Part shown: positions 1 through 8,673 of the stretch, piece by piece
How the letters are laid out: every line of letters begins with the position of its first letter
Numbering within the stretch: the first letter of the stretch is position 1
NCBI GenBank assembly: GCA_018606805.1
Contig: JAGYWI010000022.1
Span: 1-49,634 of the forward strand
Origin: Candidatus Magnetomicrobium cryptolimnococcus
Lineage (GTDB): Bacteria; Nitrospirota; Thermodesulfovibrionia; Thermodesulfovibrionales; Magnetobacteriaceae
Reading direction: 5' to 3'
DNA: 49,634 nucleotides
The notes under the pieces: generated by a model
Databases searched by the model: none
What the model was told of the DNA's origin: nothing
The model's input: only the letters and a program-made list of their open reading frames with translations
Program-made: the position numbers and the translations under genes

Positions 1-356
1 TAATTTTTGTTACCTATTAAATCGAAATGCGCTAATGACAAATAGACTCAAAATAAATACACCGTGAAAGTGTTTTTAACTGTAACTATACCATCAGCAT
101 AATTAATGCCGAACGGTATTGAGGAAACACAGATGAAAGAAACAATACATTATAGAGTTTTTTTTCATTACTAATAGCATTAAATTTTTTCTTGATGTCT
201 TTAAGCGACATTGTACTTTACCTTGCCCCAAATGGAGGATTGCGTATTGGACAAACTGGTACTTCCTCGGTTTTACAAAAACCCAGTGGACAAATCTCCA
301 CACATTATTATCACTATTATTTTTTAAAGGAATTTATATAAATAAGGAGACTAAAC
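1..356. other. Non-coding left end with inverted-repeat arms
   Basis: I see no convincing gene here; the short open frames lack a ribosome site and resemble nothing I recognise. Bases 1-20 are the exact reverse complement of 48822-48841, and 106-122 of 49513-49529. Around 20-33 lies a piece of the family also seen at 2359, 16227 and 49566. A 12-bp perfect palindrome at 332-343 (ATTTATATAAAT) sits just before the ArsR-type gene. Confidence 0.6.
332..343. promoter_or_regulatory. Candidate ArsR operator palindrome
   Basis: ATTTATATAAAT is a perfect 12-bp palindrome immediately before the Shine-Dalgarno AAGGAG (344-349) of the ArsR-type gene. ArsR repressors normally bind AT-rich inverted repeats in their own promoter, so it could be the autoregulatory site. 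It is short, in very AT-rich DNA, and could be chance. Confidence 0.3.
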
Positions 357-671
357 ATGCACAACAAATTGATATTAAAAATAGCGCATATGCTTAAAAT
401 CTTAGGACATCCTACAAGGATAACGATTATACAAATACTAAGCGAAGGGCAACGCTGTGTATGCGAAATAATGGCTCTTATTAATGAAGAACAATCTACC
501 ATATCTAAGCATCTTGCTGTACTAAAAAATGCGGGGCTACTTGAATCTAGAAAGGAGGGACTAAGCGTATTTTATAACATTAAAGATAAAAACATAAGCA
601 ACATTATTAGTATTGCAGAAGATATATTAAAAAATGAAATTTTAGAAAATATGGAGATATTAGAAAAATAA
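357..671 (+). CDS. ArsR/SmtB-family metal-responsive repressor
   Basis: A 104-residue winged-helix protein of usual ArsR length. The helix 3 region carries the ArsR-type metal signature CVCE near residues 36-39 (family: ELCVCDL), followed by the recognition helix QSTISKHLAVLKNAGLL and a beta-hairpin wing (SRKEGLSVFYNI). Family members repress an efflux operon and release DNA on binding As(III) or other thiophilic metals. An AAGGAG Shine-Dalgarno at 344-349 supports the ATG at 357. The permease gene follows after 16 nt, so the two are almost certainly co-transcribed. The inducing metal cannot be read from sequence; the paired cysteines fit a soft metal or metalloid. Confidence 0.9.
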   Translation: MHNKLILKIAHMLKILGHPTRITIIQILSEGQRCVCEIMALINEEQSTISKHLAVLKNAGLLESRKEGLSVFYNIKDKNISNIISIAEDILKNEILENMEILEK

Positions 672-687
672 GTTGGAGGTAAAATCA

Positions 688-1989
688 ATGGATTGGAAAA
701 TAGAATGGAAACATGCTCTATCGTTAGTAATAGTGTTTGTAATTTTTTATTATTTGCCGATAGGCACAAGCCGGTTTGATAATGCACTAATGGAGTCTCT
801 TTATCTAATTAAATGGTATGTTCGGGAACATGTTATACTATGTTTGATTCCAGCTTTTTTCATTGCAGGGGCTATTTCAGTGTTTATAAACCAAGAGCAC
901 ATTTTAAGGTATCTTGGCTCTAAGGCAAATAAAATTTTTGCCTATGGTATTAGTTCCATATCTGGCACAATACTTGCCGTATGTTCATGTACAGTGCTTC
1001 CACTATTTGCTGGAATACATAAAAAAGGGGCTGGCCTTGGTCCTGCCATATCATTCTTATATTCAGGTCCTGCCATAAATGTTATGGCAATAATACTTAC
1101 AGCACGTATTTTGGGCTTTGAAATAGGAATAGCACGTACTATTGGCGCTGTTGGTTTTAGTGTAATTATCGGGTTACTTATGGAAATCATTTTTCAGGAA
1201 GACAAACCCTCAACTGCAAACTCAATTGAAAACAAAGGTTACGAAGATAAATCACGCGAATACTTATGGAAAAATGCACTTTATTTCGGATTAATGATAC
1301 TAATATTAGTTTTTTCCACATGGAGCAAACCAGATAATACTACAGGGCTGTGGCACACTATTTTCGTTCATAAGTGGTTGATTACAGCAGTGTTAGCCAT
1401 GTTATTTTCCATTGTGTTAGTAGTTTGGTTTAATATCAAATGGTGGATGATGGGCATATCTATTATTCCTGCTGTTGCTGTGGCATTACTGTTGCCAAAT
1501 GAGCCAGTCGCCGTATTTTTATTAGGAGTTTTAGCACTTTCTATCAGTTGTTTAACAAGCAAAGGAAAACCTACTCAATGGTTTAATGTATCGTGGGATT
1601 TTGCTAAACAAATATTTCCTTTATTGTTAATTGGTGTATTTATTGCTGGTTTTCTCTTAGGACGTCCGGGCGCGGAGGGGTTAATACCATCAAAGTGGAT
1701 TAATTATGCGGTAGGTGGTAACTCAATTTTTAGTAATTTTTTAGCCTCAGTGGCAGGTGCCTTTATGTACTTTGCAACTTTAACAGAAGTACCCATCGTG
1801 CAGGGACTAATTGGCTCTGGTATGGGCAAAGGTCCTGCACTTTCTTTATTGCTTGCAGGTCCTGCACTTTCTCTTCCTAGTATGTTGGTAATAAATACAG
1901 TGCTTGGGGCTAAGAAAACCATTACATACATATCACTGGTTATTGTTATGGCAACAATAACAGGCAAGTTATATGGGTATTTTTTTTAG
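688..1989 (+). CDS. DUF318/ArsP-like permease
   Basis: A 433-residue polytopic membrane protein with about ten hydrophobic segments. It has the hallmark of UPF0718/DUF318 permeases twice: CSCTVLPLFAGI followed by GAGLGPAISFLYSGPAINV in the first half, and a related TLTEVPIVQGLIGSGMGKGPALSLLLAGPALS in the second half. Members, including ArsP of Campylobacter, export organo-arsenicals or are linked to metal resistance. I place the start at ATG 688, preceded by GGAGG at 675-679; an in-frame TTG at 673 overlaps that ribosome site. It lies between the ArsR gene and a small thioredoxin, the usual neighbourhood of this family. The substrate is inferred. Confidence 0.85.
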   Translation: MDWKIEWKHALSLVIVFVIFYYLPIGTSRFDNALMESLYLIKWYVREHVILCLIPAFFIAGAISVFINQEHILRYLGSKANKIFAYGISSISGTILAVCSCTVLPLFAGIHKKGAGLGPAISFLYSGPAINVMAIILTARILGFEIGIARTIGAVGFSVIIGLLMEIIFQEDKPSTANSIENKGYEDKSREYLWKNALYFGLMILILVFSTWSKPDNTTGLWHTIFVHKWLITAVLAMLFSIVLVVWFNIKWWMMGISIIPAVAVALLLPNEPVAVFLLGVLALSISCLTSKGKPTQWFNVSWDFAKQIFPLLLIGVFIAGFLLGRPGAEGLIPSKWINYAVGGNSIFSNFLASVAGAFMYFATLTEVPIVQGLIGSGMGKGPALSLLLAGPALSLPSMLVINTVLGAKKTITYISLVIVMATITGKLYGYFF

Positions 1990-2020
1990 TAACAATAAAA
2001 TAATTTTAAAAGGAGAAGTT

Positions 2021-2254
2021 ATGAAAAGAATAGCAATTTTAGGCACAGGGTGTCCAAAGTGCAAACAATTAGCTAAAAATGTAGAAGATGCTGTTAAGAT
2101 AATTGGTGAGGATATTGAAATTAAAAAGATAACGGACATAAAAGATATAGTTGAATATGGTGTCTTATCTTTACCAGCTTTAGCAGTAGATGGAAAGATT
2201 GAAAGCGCTGGCCAAATACCTTCCGTAGATGAATTAAAAATAATGTTAGGGTAA
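2021..2254 (+). CDS. Small thioredoxin-like redox protein
   Basis: A 77-residue thioredoxin-fold protein of the glutaredoxin-like/thioredoxin_3 group. The redox motif is CPKC near residues 11-14 (GTGCPKCKQL) and the cis-proline loop is SLPALAVDG. AGGAG at 2011-2015 precedes ATG 2021. This group is routinely encoded right after DUF318 permeases; its likely job is to shuttle reducing equivalents to, or keep cysteines reduced in, the permease system. No signal peptide, so cytoplasmic. Confidence 0.88.
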   Translation: MKRIAILGTGCPKCKQLAKNVEDAVKIIGEDIEIKKITDIKDIVEYGVLSLPALAVDGKIESAGQIPSVDELKIMLG

Positions 2255-2337
2255 AAAAATAATGAAAAACACACATGCTAAACTATGTAAAACACTACAA
2301 GACATACTAAAACTACATAAATATAGCACATTAGGCT

Positions 2338-2385
2338 CCCCTATTTTTATGTGTCACTATCAAATCAAAATGCGCTATAATAACT
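2338..2385. repeat. Intergenic repeat, family B (diverged copy)
   Basis: CCCTATTTTTATG... followed by TATCAAATCAAAATGCGCTAT matches, in reverse orientation and with a deletion, the element at 16227-16290 and 49560-49634. It lies between the thioredoxin and cytochrome genes. Confidence 0.55.
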
Positions 2386-2408
2386 AAAAAAACATGGAGG
2401 GATTAAAA

Positions 2409-2753
2409 ATGGAACGAATATTTAGAAGTTCAGTAGTTTTGTTTTTTGTTTTATTGTTATTGACAGGTTTATCATTTGCACAAAATGTGGAAAATGGTAA
2501 AAAACTCTTTAATGATCCGTCTTTTGGCAGCAGCACTAATGATAAAAGCTGCAATAGCTGTCATCCTAACGGTAAAGGACTTGAGCAGTCGGGTAAAAAA
2601 GAAAAAATAATTATTATGGGCAAAGAATTACACTCTTTAGAAGAAGCTGTTAATATGTGCATTGAAGGGCCACTATCAGGAAAGGCTATTAAAATAGACT
2701 CTCAAGAGATGAAAGACATCGTTGCTTATATTAAATCTTTAACAAAGAACTAA
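2409..2753 (+). CDS. Exported monohaem c-type cytochrome
   Basis: A 114-residue protein with a Sec signal peptide (MERIFRSS, a hydrophobic stretch of about 15 residues, then SFAQ) and one CxxCH haem motif (SCNSCHPNGKG). The C-terminus ends in a helix typical of small class I cytochromes (EMKDIVAYIKSL). It should reside in the periplasm as an electron carrier. GGAGGG at 2396-2401 places the start at ATG 2409, not the ATG at 2394 that overlaps it. It follows the permease/thioredoxin genes with a 154-nt gap containing a repeat, so it may be a separate transcript. The partner oxidoreductase is unknown. Confidence 0.85.
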   Translation: MERIFRSSVVLFFVLLLLTGLSFAQNVENGKKLFNDPSFGSSTNDKSCNSCHPNGKGLEQSGKKEKIIIMGKELHSLEEAVNMCIEGPLSGKAIKIDSQEMKDIVAYIKSLTKN

Positions 2754-2783
2754 TTTTATACTAAATTGTAAACCAAAGAGACA

Positions 2784-2827
2784 GGGGAGCGCCTTTGCAC
2801 TTTTAAAGGTAATCCCCATATTTTTTT
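2784..2827 (+). terminator. Intrinsic terminator after the cytochrome gene
   Basis: A stem formed by GGGGA (2784-2788) with TCCCC (2813-2817), reinforced inside by CCTTT/AAAGG, is followed by a T-rich run ending at 2827. It should end the transcript of the cytochrome gene. Confidence 0.65.
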
Positions 2828-2872
2828 CCTTTTTATCATAGAATAATGTTCAGTAAACCTAATGTGTTTTGG

Positions 2873-2878
2873 TATAAT
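2873..2878 (+). promoter_or_regulatory. -10 box giving a near-leaderless cimA transcript
   Basis: A consensus TATAAT lies only 9 nt before the cimA ATG (2888) and there is no Shine-Dalgarno. Transcription would start about 2-3 nt before, or at, the start codon. The -35 region is weak. Confidence 0.5.
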
Positions 2879-2887
2879 ATAAATACT

Positions 2888-4453
2888 ATGAGAAAAATAG
2901 AGATATTTGATACAACACTAAGGGATGGTTCGCAGGCAGAGGATGTATCCATGTCTGTTGAGGACAAATTAAGAATCACGGAAAAATTGGATGAGCTTGG
3001 GGTTCATTATATAGAAGGCGGCTGGCCCGGCTCCAATCCAAAGGATGCCTTGTACTTTGAAAAGGTTAAAACACTTAAGTTAAAAAACGCAAAGATTGTT
3101 GTATTTGGCAGTACTATAAGAAAAGGCAATACGGTGCATAATGATCCCAACATGCAGTCCTTACTTAAAGCGGAAACCAGCATTATTACTATGTTTGGTA
3201 AAACGTGGGACATGCAAGTAACTGACGCATTAAAGATAAGCATAGAGGAAAATCTTGATCTCATACACGATTCCATAAGCTTTTGTAAACACAATGTGGA
3301 TAAGGTGTTTTTTGATGCCGAACACTATTTTGATGGTTACAAGAGTAACCCGCCTTATGCTATAAAATGTATTCAAGCAGCAGATGAGGCGGGTGCTGAT
3401 TGTATCGTTTTATGCGACACAAATGGTGGCTGCCTGCCAGATGATATAAAACGTATTACAACTGAAACTAAAAAAAGCGTTAATACTCATATCGGCATAC
3501 ACGTACACAATGACTCAGACTGTGCCGTGGCTAATTCAATAATAGCCGTTGAAAACGGGGCAGTACATGTGCAGGGCACTATTAACGGTATAGGAGAGCG
3601 GTGTGGTAATGCTAATTTATGCTCAATAATCCCAAATCTTGAACTAAAGTTGGGTTATAAGTGCATAGGTCGTGAGCGTTTAAGGCTAATAAGGGAAGTC
3701 TCACGCTTTGTTAATGAAATAATTAATATACCACACAACAAAAAGCAACCGTACACAGGCGACAGCGCATTTGCCCATAAAGGCGGTATGCACGTAAATG
3801 CAGTACAAAAAAGGACTGATACGTATGAGCATGTCAATCCGGAGCTAGTTGGCAACTCACGGCGCATACTTATATCCGACCTTGCCGGCAAGAGTAACAT
3901 CTTGCGCAAAGCTGAAGAGTTTGGTATGAGTTTAGATAAGGATAAGAAAGTAGCAGAACTTTTAGAAAAGCTCAAAGAGCTTGAAAGCAAAGGCTATCAG
4001 TTTGAAGGGGCTGAGGCCTCTTTTGAGTTGCTTATGAAAAAAGAAATGGGGCAATACGAGGAGACTTTTGAGCTTTTGGATTTAAAGGTTATAACGGAAA
4101 AGCAAACGCACGATAATAGTTTTGTTAGTGATGTCATGATAAAGGCACAGTTTCCAGATGGAACACAAATACACACGGCAGCCTCCGGTAATGGCCCAGT
4201 CAATGCCATTGATAATGCCTTAAAAAAGGTTATGATGCGGTATTATCCTCAAATTGAAAACGTAGTCCTACATGACTATAAGGTACGGGTTTTATCCGCA
4301 GGTAAAGGCACCGCTACCGGTGTACGAGTACTAATAGAGTCCGGCGATGGTAAACACAGATGGGCAACTGTTGGCTTTAGCGAAAACGTTATAGAGGCAT
4401 CGTGGGAAGCACTACTTGATAGCTATGAATATAAGATATTAAAAAAATATTAA
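2888..4453 (+). CDS. cimA: (R)-citramalate synthase
   Basis: A 521-residue protein of the isopropylmalate/citramalate synthase family. The TIM-barrel catalytic domain opens with [13 protein letters not shown] and contains the divalent-metal motif [13 protein letters not shown] and [12 protein letters not shown]. The C-terminal half holds a LeuA-type allosteric domain (about residues 390-515). [13 protein letters not shown] is typical of the CimA branch rather than LeuA. It condenses pyruvate and acetyl-CoA to citramalate, the threonine-independent entry to isoleucine. I choose ATG 2888 because homology begins there; the upstream ATG at 2846 would add 14 residues unlike the family. Confidence 0.92.
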   Translation: MRKIEIFDTTLRDGSQAEDVSMSVEDKLRITEKLDELGVHYIEGGWPGSNPKDALYFEKVKTLKLKNAKIVVFGSTIRKGNTVHNDPNMQSLLKAETSIITMFGKTWDMQVTDALKISIEENLDLIHDSISFCKHNVDKVFFDAEHYFDGYKSNPPYAIKCIQAADEAGADCIVLCDTNGGCLPDDIKRITTETKKSVNTHIGIHVHNDSDCAVANSIIAVENGAVHVQGTINGIGERCGNANLCSIIPNLELKLGYKCIGRERLRLIREVSRFVNEIINIPHNKKQPYTGDSAFAHKGGMHVNAVQKRTDTYEHVNPELVGNSRRILISDLAGKSNILRKAEEFGMSLDKDKKVAELLEKLKELESKGYQFEGAEASFELLMKKEMGQYEETFELLDLKVITEKQTHDNSFVSDVMIKAQFPDGTQIHTAASGNGPVNAIDNALKKVMMRYYPQIENVVLHDYKVRVLSAGKGTATGVRVLIESGDGKHRWATVGFSENVIEASWEALLDSYEYKILKKY

Positions 4454-4492
4454 TGTTCACACACTTTTGCTTAAATTTACACCCTGTTATAT

Positions 4493-4498
4493 TATAAT
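4493..4498 (+). promoter_or_regulatory. -10 box for the HD-GYP gene (leaderless)
   Basis: TATAAT ends 5 nt before ATG 4504; an overlapping TATATT is at 4488-4493. There is no Shine-Dalgarno, so the transcript probably begins at or within a few nucleotides of the start codon. Confidence 0.5.
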
Positions 4499-4503
4499 AA
4501 AGA

Positions 4504-5790
4504 ATGAACCTTTACGGATATGAACAAATAAATCTAAAGGACCTGCTGATTACCTTTTCAAAGGCTTTAGATTTTATTGATTACCACATTGCTAACCACC
4601 ATTTAAGAGTAACTGTGATTGCCGATGAAATAGCAACAGAGCTTGGGTTACCGCAAGAAGAAAAGCAACAATTAGTAATTGCTGCTATGCTACATGACAT
4701 CGGCGTTTTCACATTAGCCGATAAATTACGCCTTGTTGAATACGAACTTACAAATCCTTACGAACACGCCGAAAGAGGATATTTGTTGATAAAGGATTTT
4801 GAAATATTTCGTAATATTGCTGATATAATACGCTACCATCATATTCGCTGGAATTATGGCAATGGACAGTACGCTGATGGCAAAGAAGTACCGATTGGCT
4901 CACATATCTTGCATCTTGCCGATAGAATTGAAATACTTATAAAACGGGAAAAAGAGGTCTTGATGCAAAAAGACAAAATTCTCTCCTCAATTCAAAATAG
5001 TGGGGAAAAATTCTTTAATCCTAAAGTATTAAAGGCATTCTATAGCGTGTCACGAAGGGAGTGTTTCTGGTTTGAGGCAACACATCTTAACATAGAACAA
5101 GTTATACTGGATAGAGAGGCACTGCCAATTAAAATCCTCAGTTTAAATGAGCTTTATGAATTAACAAAGTTTATAAGCCATATAATAGACTACAGAAGCA
5201 GATTTACAGCCGTGCACTCTGCCGGCGTTAGTGCTGTTGCAGGGCTACTAGCGCAGCTATCCGGTTTTTCTGCTATTGAGTGTCAATTGATAAGAGTTGC
5301 TGGTTTTTTACACGATATTGGTAAGCTTGCCATACCGGTTGAAATCATTGAAAAACCATCTAAGCTAACTGAACCAGAATATAATGTCATGAAAAGCCAC
5401 GTGTACCATTCATATAGAATAATAAAGGGTATTAAAGGACTTGAAGGCATTAACACATGGGCATCTTTTCATCACGAACGCATGAACGGAGACGGCTACC
5501 CTTTTCACCTAAAAGGCAACACGCTGCCAATTGGTGCAAAGATTATGGCCGTAGCTGATGTATTTACAGCCGTATCAGAGGATAGACCATACAGAAAAGG
5601 TATGGATATGGATAAAGCATTACTTACTGTTGAGTCAATGGTACAATCTGGAAACCTCGACGGCGATATTGTGTTAACCACCAAAAACTATTTTGATCAT
5701 CTAAACGATATTAGGATTTATACACAGGAAAAAACTCTCAGGGAGTACCTTACCACAAAATATGTTGATGAGATAAAACAAAATGATTAA
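4504..5790 (+). CDS. Tandem HD / HD-GYP protein, likely cyclic-di-GMP phosphodiesterase
   Basis: 428 residues with two metal-dependent HD domains. The N-terminal one (about 25-170) has LHDIG and a downstream HH pair (RYHHIRWNYG). The C-terminal one (about 235-405) is a full HD-GYP: FLHDIGKLAIP, HHERMNGDGYP and ADVFTAVSEDRPYR. HD-GYP enzymes hydrolyse cyclic-di-GMP; the N-terminal HD lacks the GYP segment and may be regulatory. No sensor or receiver domain and no membrane helix are visible, so it is cytosolic. Its stop overlaps the start of aroD by 8 nt. Confidence 0.85.
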   Translation: MNLYGYEQINLKDLLITFSKALDFIDYHIANHHLRVTVIADEIATELGLPQEEKQQLVIAAMLHDIGVFTLADKLRLVEYELTNPYEHAERGYLLIKDFEIFRNIADIIRYHHIRWNYGNGQYADGKEVPIGSHILHLADRIEILIKREKEVLMQKDKILSSIQNSGEKFFNPKVLKAFYSVSRRECFWFEATHLNIEQVILDREALPIKILSLNELYELTKFISHIIDYRSRFTAVHSAGVSAVAGLLAQLSGFSAIECQLIRVAGFLHDIGKLAIPVEIIEKPSKLTEPEYNVMKSHVYHSYRIIKGIKGLEGINTWASFHHERMNGDGYPFHLKGNTLPIGAKIMAVADVFTAVSEDRPYRKGMDMDKALLTVESMVQSGNLDGDIVLTTKNYFDHLNDIRIYTQEKTLREYLTTKYVDEIKQND

Positions 5791-6454
5791 TATTGGAAAT
5801 CTTACACTAACCCACAAACCAATAATAGTAGTGCCATTTAAAGATAGCGACGTTACTGTCGTAAATAATGTACATATCATAGAGCTAAGAATTGATATGT
5901 TTAAAAATATGACAAGTATCCACAATACGTTTACTACAGCTAAATCAAAGTACGGGTTACCCATTATAGCCACATTTAGGGCTCCATATGAAGGCGGATT
6001 GCGTATTGTCTCTGAGGAAGAGCGCTTTTATACAATTACAAACATTATAGACATATGTGATGCCGTAGATATTGAAATCAATGCCCCTATAGCAAAGCAA
6101 ACTATAGACATTACACATGAATATAAAAAAACATCTATAGCGTCTTTTCACAATTTTAATAGTACACCAGACATAAAGGAACTTGAGCATACTTTTAGTA
6201 AAGGTAAGGCACTTGGTGCACAAATAATAAAAATAGCTGTTATGCCAAACAATTCAGCTGATTTAAGAACTATTACGGCATTTACCATTAACCACTGCAA
6301 TGATGATATTGTTACAATTGCAATGGGCAAACTTGGCCGGGCTTCACGGATTTTGCTACATCAAATAGGCTCTCTCTTTACATTTGCAGCAATAGATACA
6401 GTAAGTGCCCCCGGTCAGATGTCTGTTGATGAGTTGAACAAATTTTTTATTTAA
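5783..6454 (+). CDS. aroD: Type I 3-dehydroquinate dehydratase
   Basis: A 223-residue class I dehydroquinase that converts 3-dehydroquinate to 3-dehydroshikimate via a Schiff base. Visible motifs: ELRIDMF, IATFRAPYEGG, SFHNF (catalytic His), IIKIAVMP (Schiff-base Lys), IAMGKLGRASRI and SAPGQMS near the C-terminus. The length fits the short single-domain form. The start overlaps the HD-GYP gene by 8 nt, so translation is likely coupled; flgE follows after 12 nt with its own strong Shine-Dalgarno. Confidence 0.93.
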   Translation: MINIGNLTLTHKPIIVVPFKDSDVTVVNNVHIIELRIDMFKNMTSIHNTFTTAKSKYGLPIIATFRAPYEGGLRIVSEEERFYTITNIIDICDAVDIEINAPIAKQTIDITHEYKKTSIASFHNFNSTPDIKELEHTFSKGKALGAQIIKIAVMPNNSADLRTITAFTINHCNDDIVTIAMGKLGRASRILLHQIGSLFTFAAIDTVSAPGQMSVDELNKFFI

Positions 6455-6466
6455 GGAGGTATCCTT

Positions 6467-7651
6467 ATGATATCAGCACTCTACACATCGTTAACCGGTA
6501 TAAATTATAACAGTCGTGTATTCCAACAAAGTGCAAATAACATAGCAAACCTAAATACCGTTGGCTATAAAGGTGGGAGCTCACAGGCAGGGGCATTTAT
6601 AAGCACAGGCAATGTCTTGGATTTAGCTATAAATGGAAACAGCTATTTTGTCGTAGAGGATGCAAATAACAACAAGGTTTACACCAAAAACGGTGAATTT
6701 ACTCTTGATAAAGATGGATACCTTGTTACTCCGTCTGGGTTAAAAGTGCAAGGCTATAATGCAGACTCTTCAGGGGTAATATCATCGTCTCTTACAGATA
6801 TACAAATAGATACAGGGTTAACATCACCAAATAAGACTCAAAACGTCAATATTTCTATTAACTTAGATGCTGAGACTGAAACTTACACTGAAGGATTTAG
6901 TATTGAAAATAATAAAGCCCAAAATTACAATTACTCAACCTCCATAGAGGCATACGATTCACTTGGCGGTAAACATAGTGTTACAGCTTATTTTACTAAG
7001 GTTGATTCAAACAAGTGGGAAGTTAATTATACAACAGAGGCCGACGACGGTAGCGAACAACTTATTCAAGCATCAAGTACTCAGGTCTTACAGTTTGATG
7101 AAAATGGTGAACTAATAGCAGGTGCAACAGAAACAATATCCTTTGACTTTGCTAATAGTTCTGAAACCCCACAAGAGATATTGTTTAACTATAGTGCTGG
7201 ATTAACTGAGGACGGAAATACGCTAAGTGGTACAAGTCAATATGCCTCAGAGTTTCAACTACTTGGACTTAATGTAGACGGTAATGCAACAGGCAATATG
7301 GTTAACATGCAAATTGGACAAGACGGTGTAATAAAGGGCACATTTACAAATGGCCAAACAAGAGTACTTGGACAAGTAGCTGTTGCAAGCTTTACTAACC
7401 CATCCGATCTCACAGGGCTTGGCGGTAACCTATATGCCCAATCTCAAGCCTCAGGACAGGCACTTATAGGGGGAGCAAATGCTGCATCAGGTGCAATCCT
7501 TTCAGGAACACTAGAGACAAGTAATGTTTCTCTGGCATCAGAATTTGTCAACATGATGGTCTCAGAGTATGGTATAACAGCAGGGGTTAAAACCATTCAG
7601 GCAACCGATGAGGTTATGGAATCACTTTTAAGTCTTAAAAATAATAAATAA
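6467..7651 (+). CDS. flgE: Flagellar hook protein FlgE
   Basis: 394 residues of the FlgE/F/G rod-hook family. The N-terminus has the conserved QQSANNIANLNTVGYKG, then GNSYFVVED and YTKNGEFTLDKDGYLVT; the C-terminus SNVSLASEFVNMMVSEYGI and ATDEVMESLLSLK is the axial helix pair. The central FlgE-type D1/D2 region and the length favour FlgE over FlgF or FlgG. AGGAGG at 6454-6459 marks the start. No other hook genes are adjacent, so it is an isolated copy, though FlgO-type genes follow after a repeat element. Secretion is by the flagellar type III apparatus. Confidence 0.88.
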   Translation: MISALYTSLTGINYNSRVFQQSANNIANLNTVGYKGGSSQAGAFISTGNVLDLAINGNSYFVVEDANNNKVYTKNGEFTLDKDGYLVTPSGLKVQGYNADSSGVISSSLTDIQIDTGLTSPNKTQNVNISINLDAETETYTEGFSIENNKAQNYNYSTSIEAYDSLGGKHSVTAYFTKVDSNKWEVNYTTEADDGSEQLIQASSTQVLQFDENGELIAGATETISFDFANSSETPQEILFNYSAGLTEDGNTLSGTSQYASEFQLLGLNVDGNATGNMVNMQIGQDGVIKGTFTNGQTRVLGQVAVASFTNPSDLTGLGGNLYAQSQASGQALIGGANAASGAILSGTLETSNVSLASEFVNMMVSEYGITAGVKTIQATDEVMESLLSLKNNK

Positions 7652-7676
7652 AAATAACGAAGGAAACAAATACAGA

Positions 7677-7874
7677 GTGAGGGCGCTGCCCCAATACCAT
7701 TAAGTTAAGAAAAGAAAAGAGCGGGGGGAAACCCTTTTAGACAAAAGTGTTATCCCCCCGCACCCCCTTTCCTAAAACTTTTGGACTGCAATTTCTTTAG
7801 TTATCCCTCTTATCTTTTGCTACATTTTTACTGCAATTTTCCTTAACTTAATGGCATTGGGGCACTGCCCTCAC
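7677..7874. mobile_element. MITE-like element (family A) with ~33-bp terminal inverted repeats
   Basis: Left arm 7677-7709 and right arm 7842-7874 are reverse complements at 30 of 33 positions. The core carries GGGGGGAAACCCTTTTAG and no reading frame of note. Partial copies occur at 16441-16485, 19830-19930 and 42472-42561. Such small non-coding inverted-repeat elements are typically mobilised in trans by a transposase; none is in the window. Confidence 0.7.
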
Positions 7875-7964
7875 ACCCTTAAACCCCAAAAACACTATAT
7901 TCTATTACGCATCTTTTTGCCAAAAAAGGTTTTCCCCCACGCCTCTATACTTTTTCTTTTTTTC

Positions 7965-7993
7965 TTGCTTTTTTTTTAAAATTTTGGTATATT
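7965..7993 (+). promoter_or_regulatory. Promoter of the FlgO-type lipoprotein operon (leaderless)
   Basis: TTGCTT (7965-7970), a 17-nt spacer and TATATT (7988-7993) form a good sigma-70-like promoter. The ATG at 7999 begins 5 nt after the -10, so the mRNA should start at the start codon. The same TTGCTT-17-TATATT pair occurs before rpsF. Confidence 0.6.
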
Positions 7994-7998
7994 AATCT

Positions 7999-8673
7999 AT
8001 GTTTAGAATTTTATATATATTCATGATTGTTAATATTTGTTCTTATGGATGTCAATTGCATAATACTTCTTCTGAGTATGATATGATGTATGGCAATGGA
8101 GGGGGTAATATTTATGCTTATTCCGATTCTGCTTATTCCAATGACGGCTTAGGGACAAACTATTTACTTGAACAAGTAGATATGTATAGTCGTTTTAATA
8201 GGTCAGAGCATAAATTAATTGTTACAACCTTTATGGATGTTAGTAATTTGCGTCAAACGAGCATGTTTGGTCAGACTATCGCGGAGCAGTTGATTTCTGG
8301 CTTGCATATGAGAGGATATAGGGTTGTAGAAATACGGCATACAAAGGTTATCAAGCTTGTGGAAGAGGTAGGAGAGTTGTTTTTAGCTAGGGACAACGTG
8401 GTTCCGGGTAAGGCGGAGAGGGTGGTTTTACCACCTGATACAAGGGAAGATTTTGTTGGCAATTATGTGCTGGTTGGGACTTATCAGGTAACACCGTGTT
8501 GTGTTTATGTTAATGCAAGGGTAGTGGACCCTTTTGAATCTGAGGTATTATCCGTCAGTTCTTTTCGAATTCCGAGGACACCGCTTATTAATGAGCTTTT
8601 GAGTAAAGTGTCTGAGGTGGTTGTACCGTTGCCTCCGACTCCAATGCCTAAGATAGGGATTCGGCAGGGATAG
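7999..8673 (+). CDS. FlgO-family exported lipoprotein (copy 1)
   Basis: 224 residues. The N-terminus is a signal peptide ending in SYGC, a probable though atypical lipobox. The core (about 72-195) matches the FlgO domain: LIVTTFMDVSNLRQTSMFGQ, AEQLISGLHMRGYRVVEIR, then YVLVGTYQVTPCCVYVNARVVD. In Vibrio FlgO is an outer-membrane protein needed for stable flagella. A Pro-rich tail (PLPPTPMPK) ends the protein. It is the first of three adjacent genes: its TAG is followed directly by the ATG of copy 2. The position downstream of flgE supports a flagellar role. Confidence 0.8.
   Translation: MFRILYIFMIVNICSYGCQLHNTSSEYDMMYGNGGGNIYAYSDSAYSNDGLGTNYLLEQVDMYSRFNRSEHKLIVTTFMDVSNLRQTSMFGQTIAEQLISGLHMRGYRVVEIRHTKVIKLVEEVGELFLARDNVVPGKAERVVLPPDTREDFVGNYVLVGTYQVTPCCVYVNARVVDPFESEVLSVSSFRIPRTPLINELLSKVSEVVVPLPPTPMPKIGIRQG

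Noticed and set aside
103-303. 66-residue open frame on the minus strand at the left end
   Set aside because: No ribosome site, no recognisable domain, overlaps repeat arms; most likely chance.
7652-7998. CRISPR-like or tRNA content of the gap
   Set aside because: The repetition is one inverted pair, not spaced direct repeats, and no cloverleaf could be drawn.
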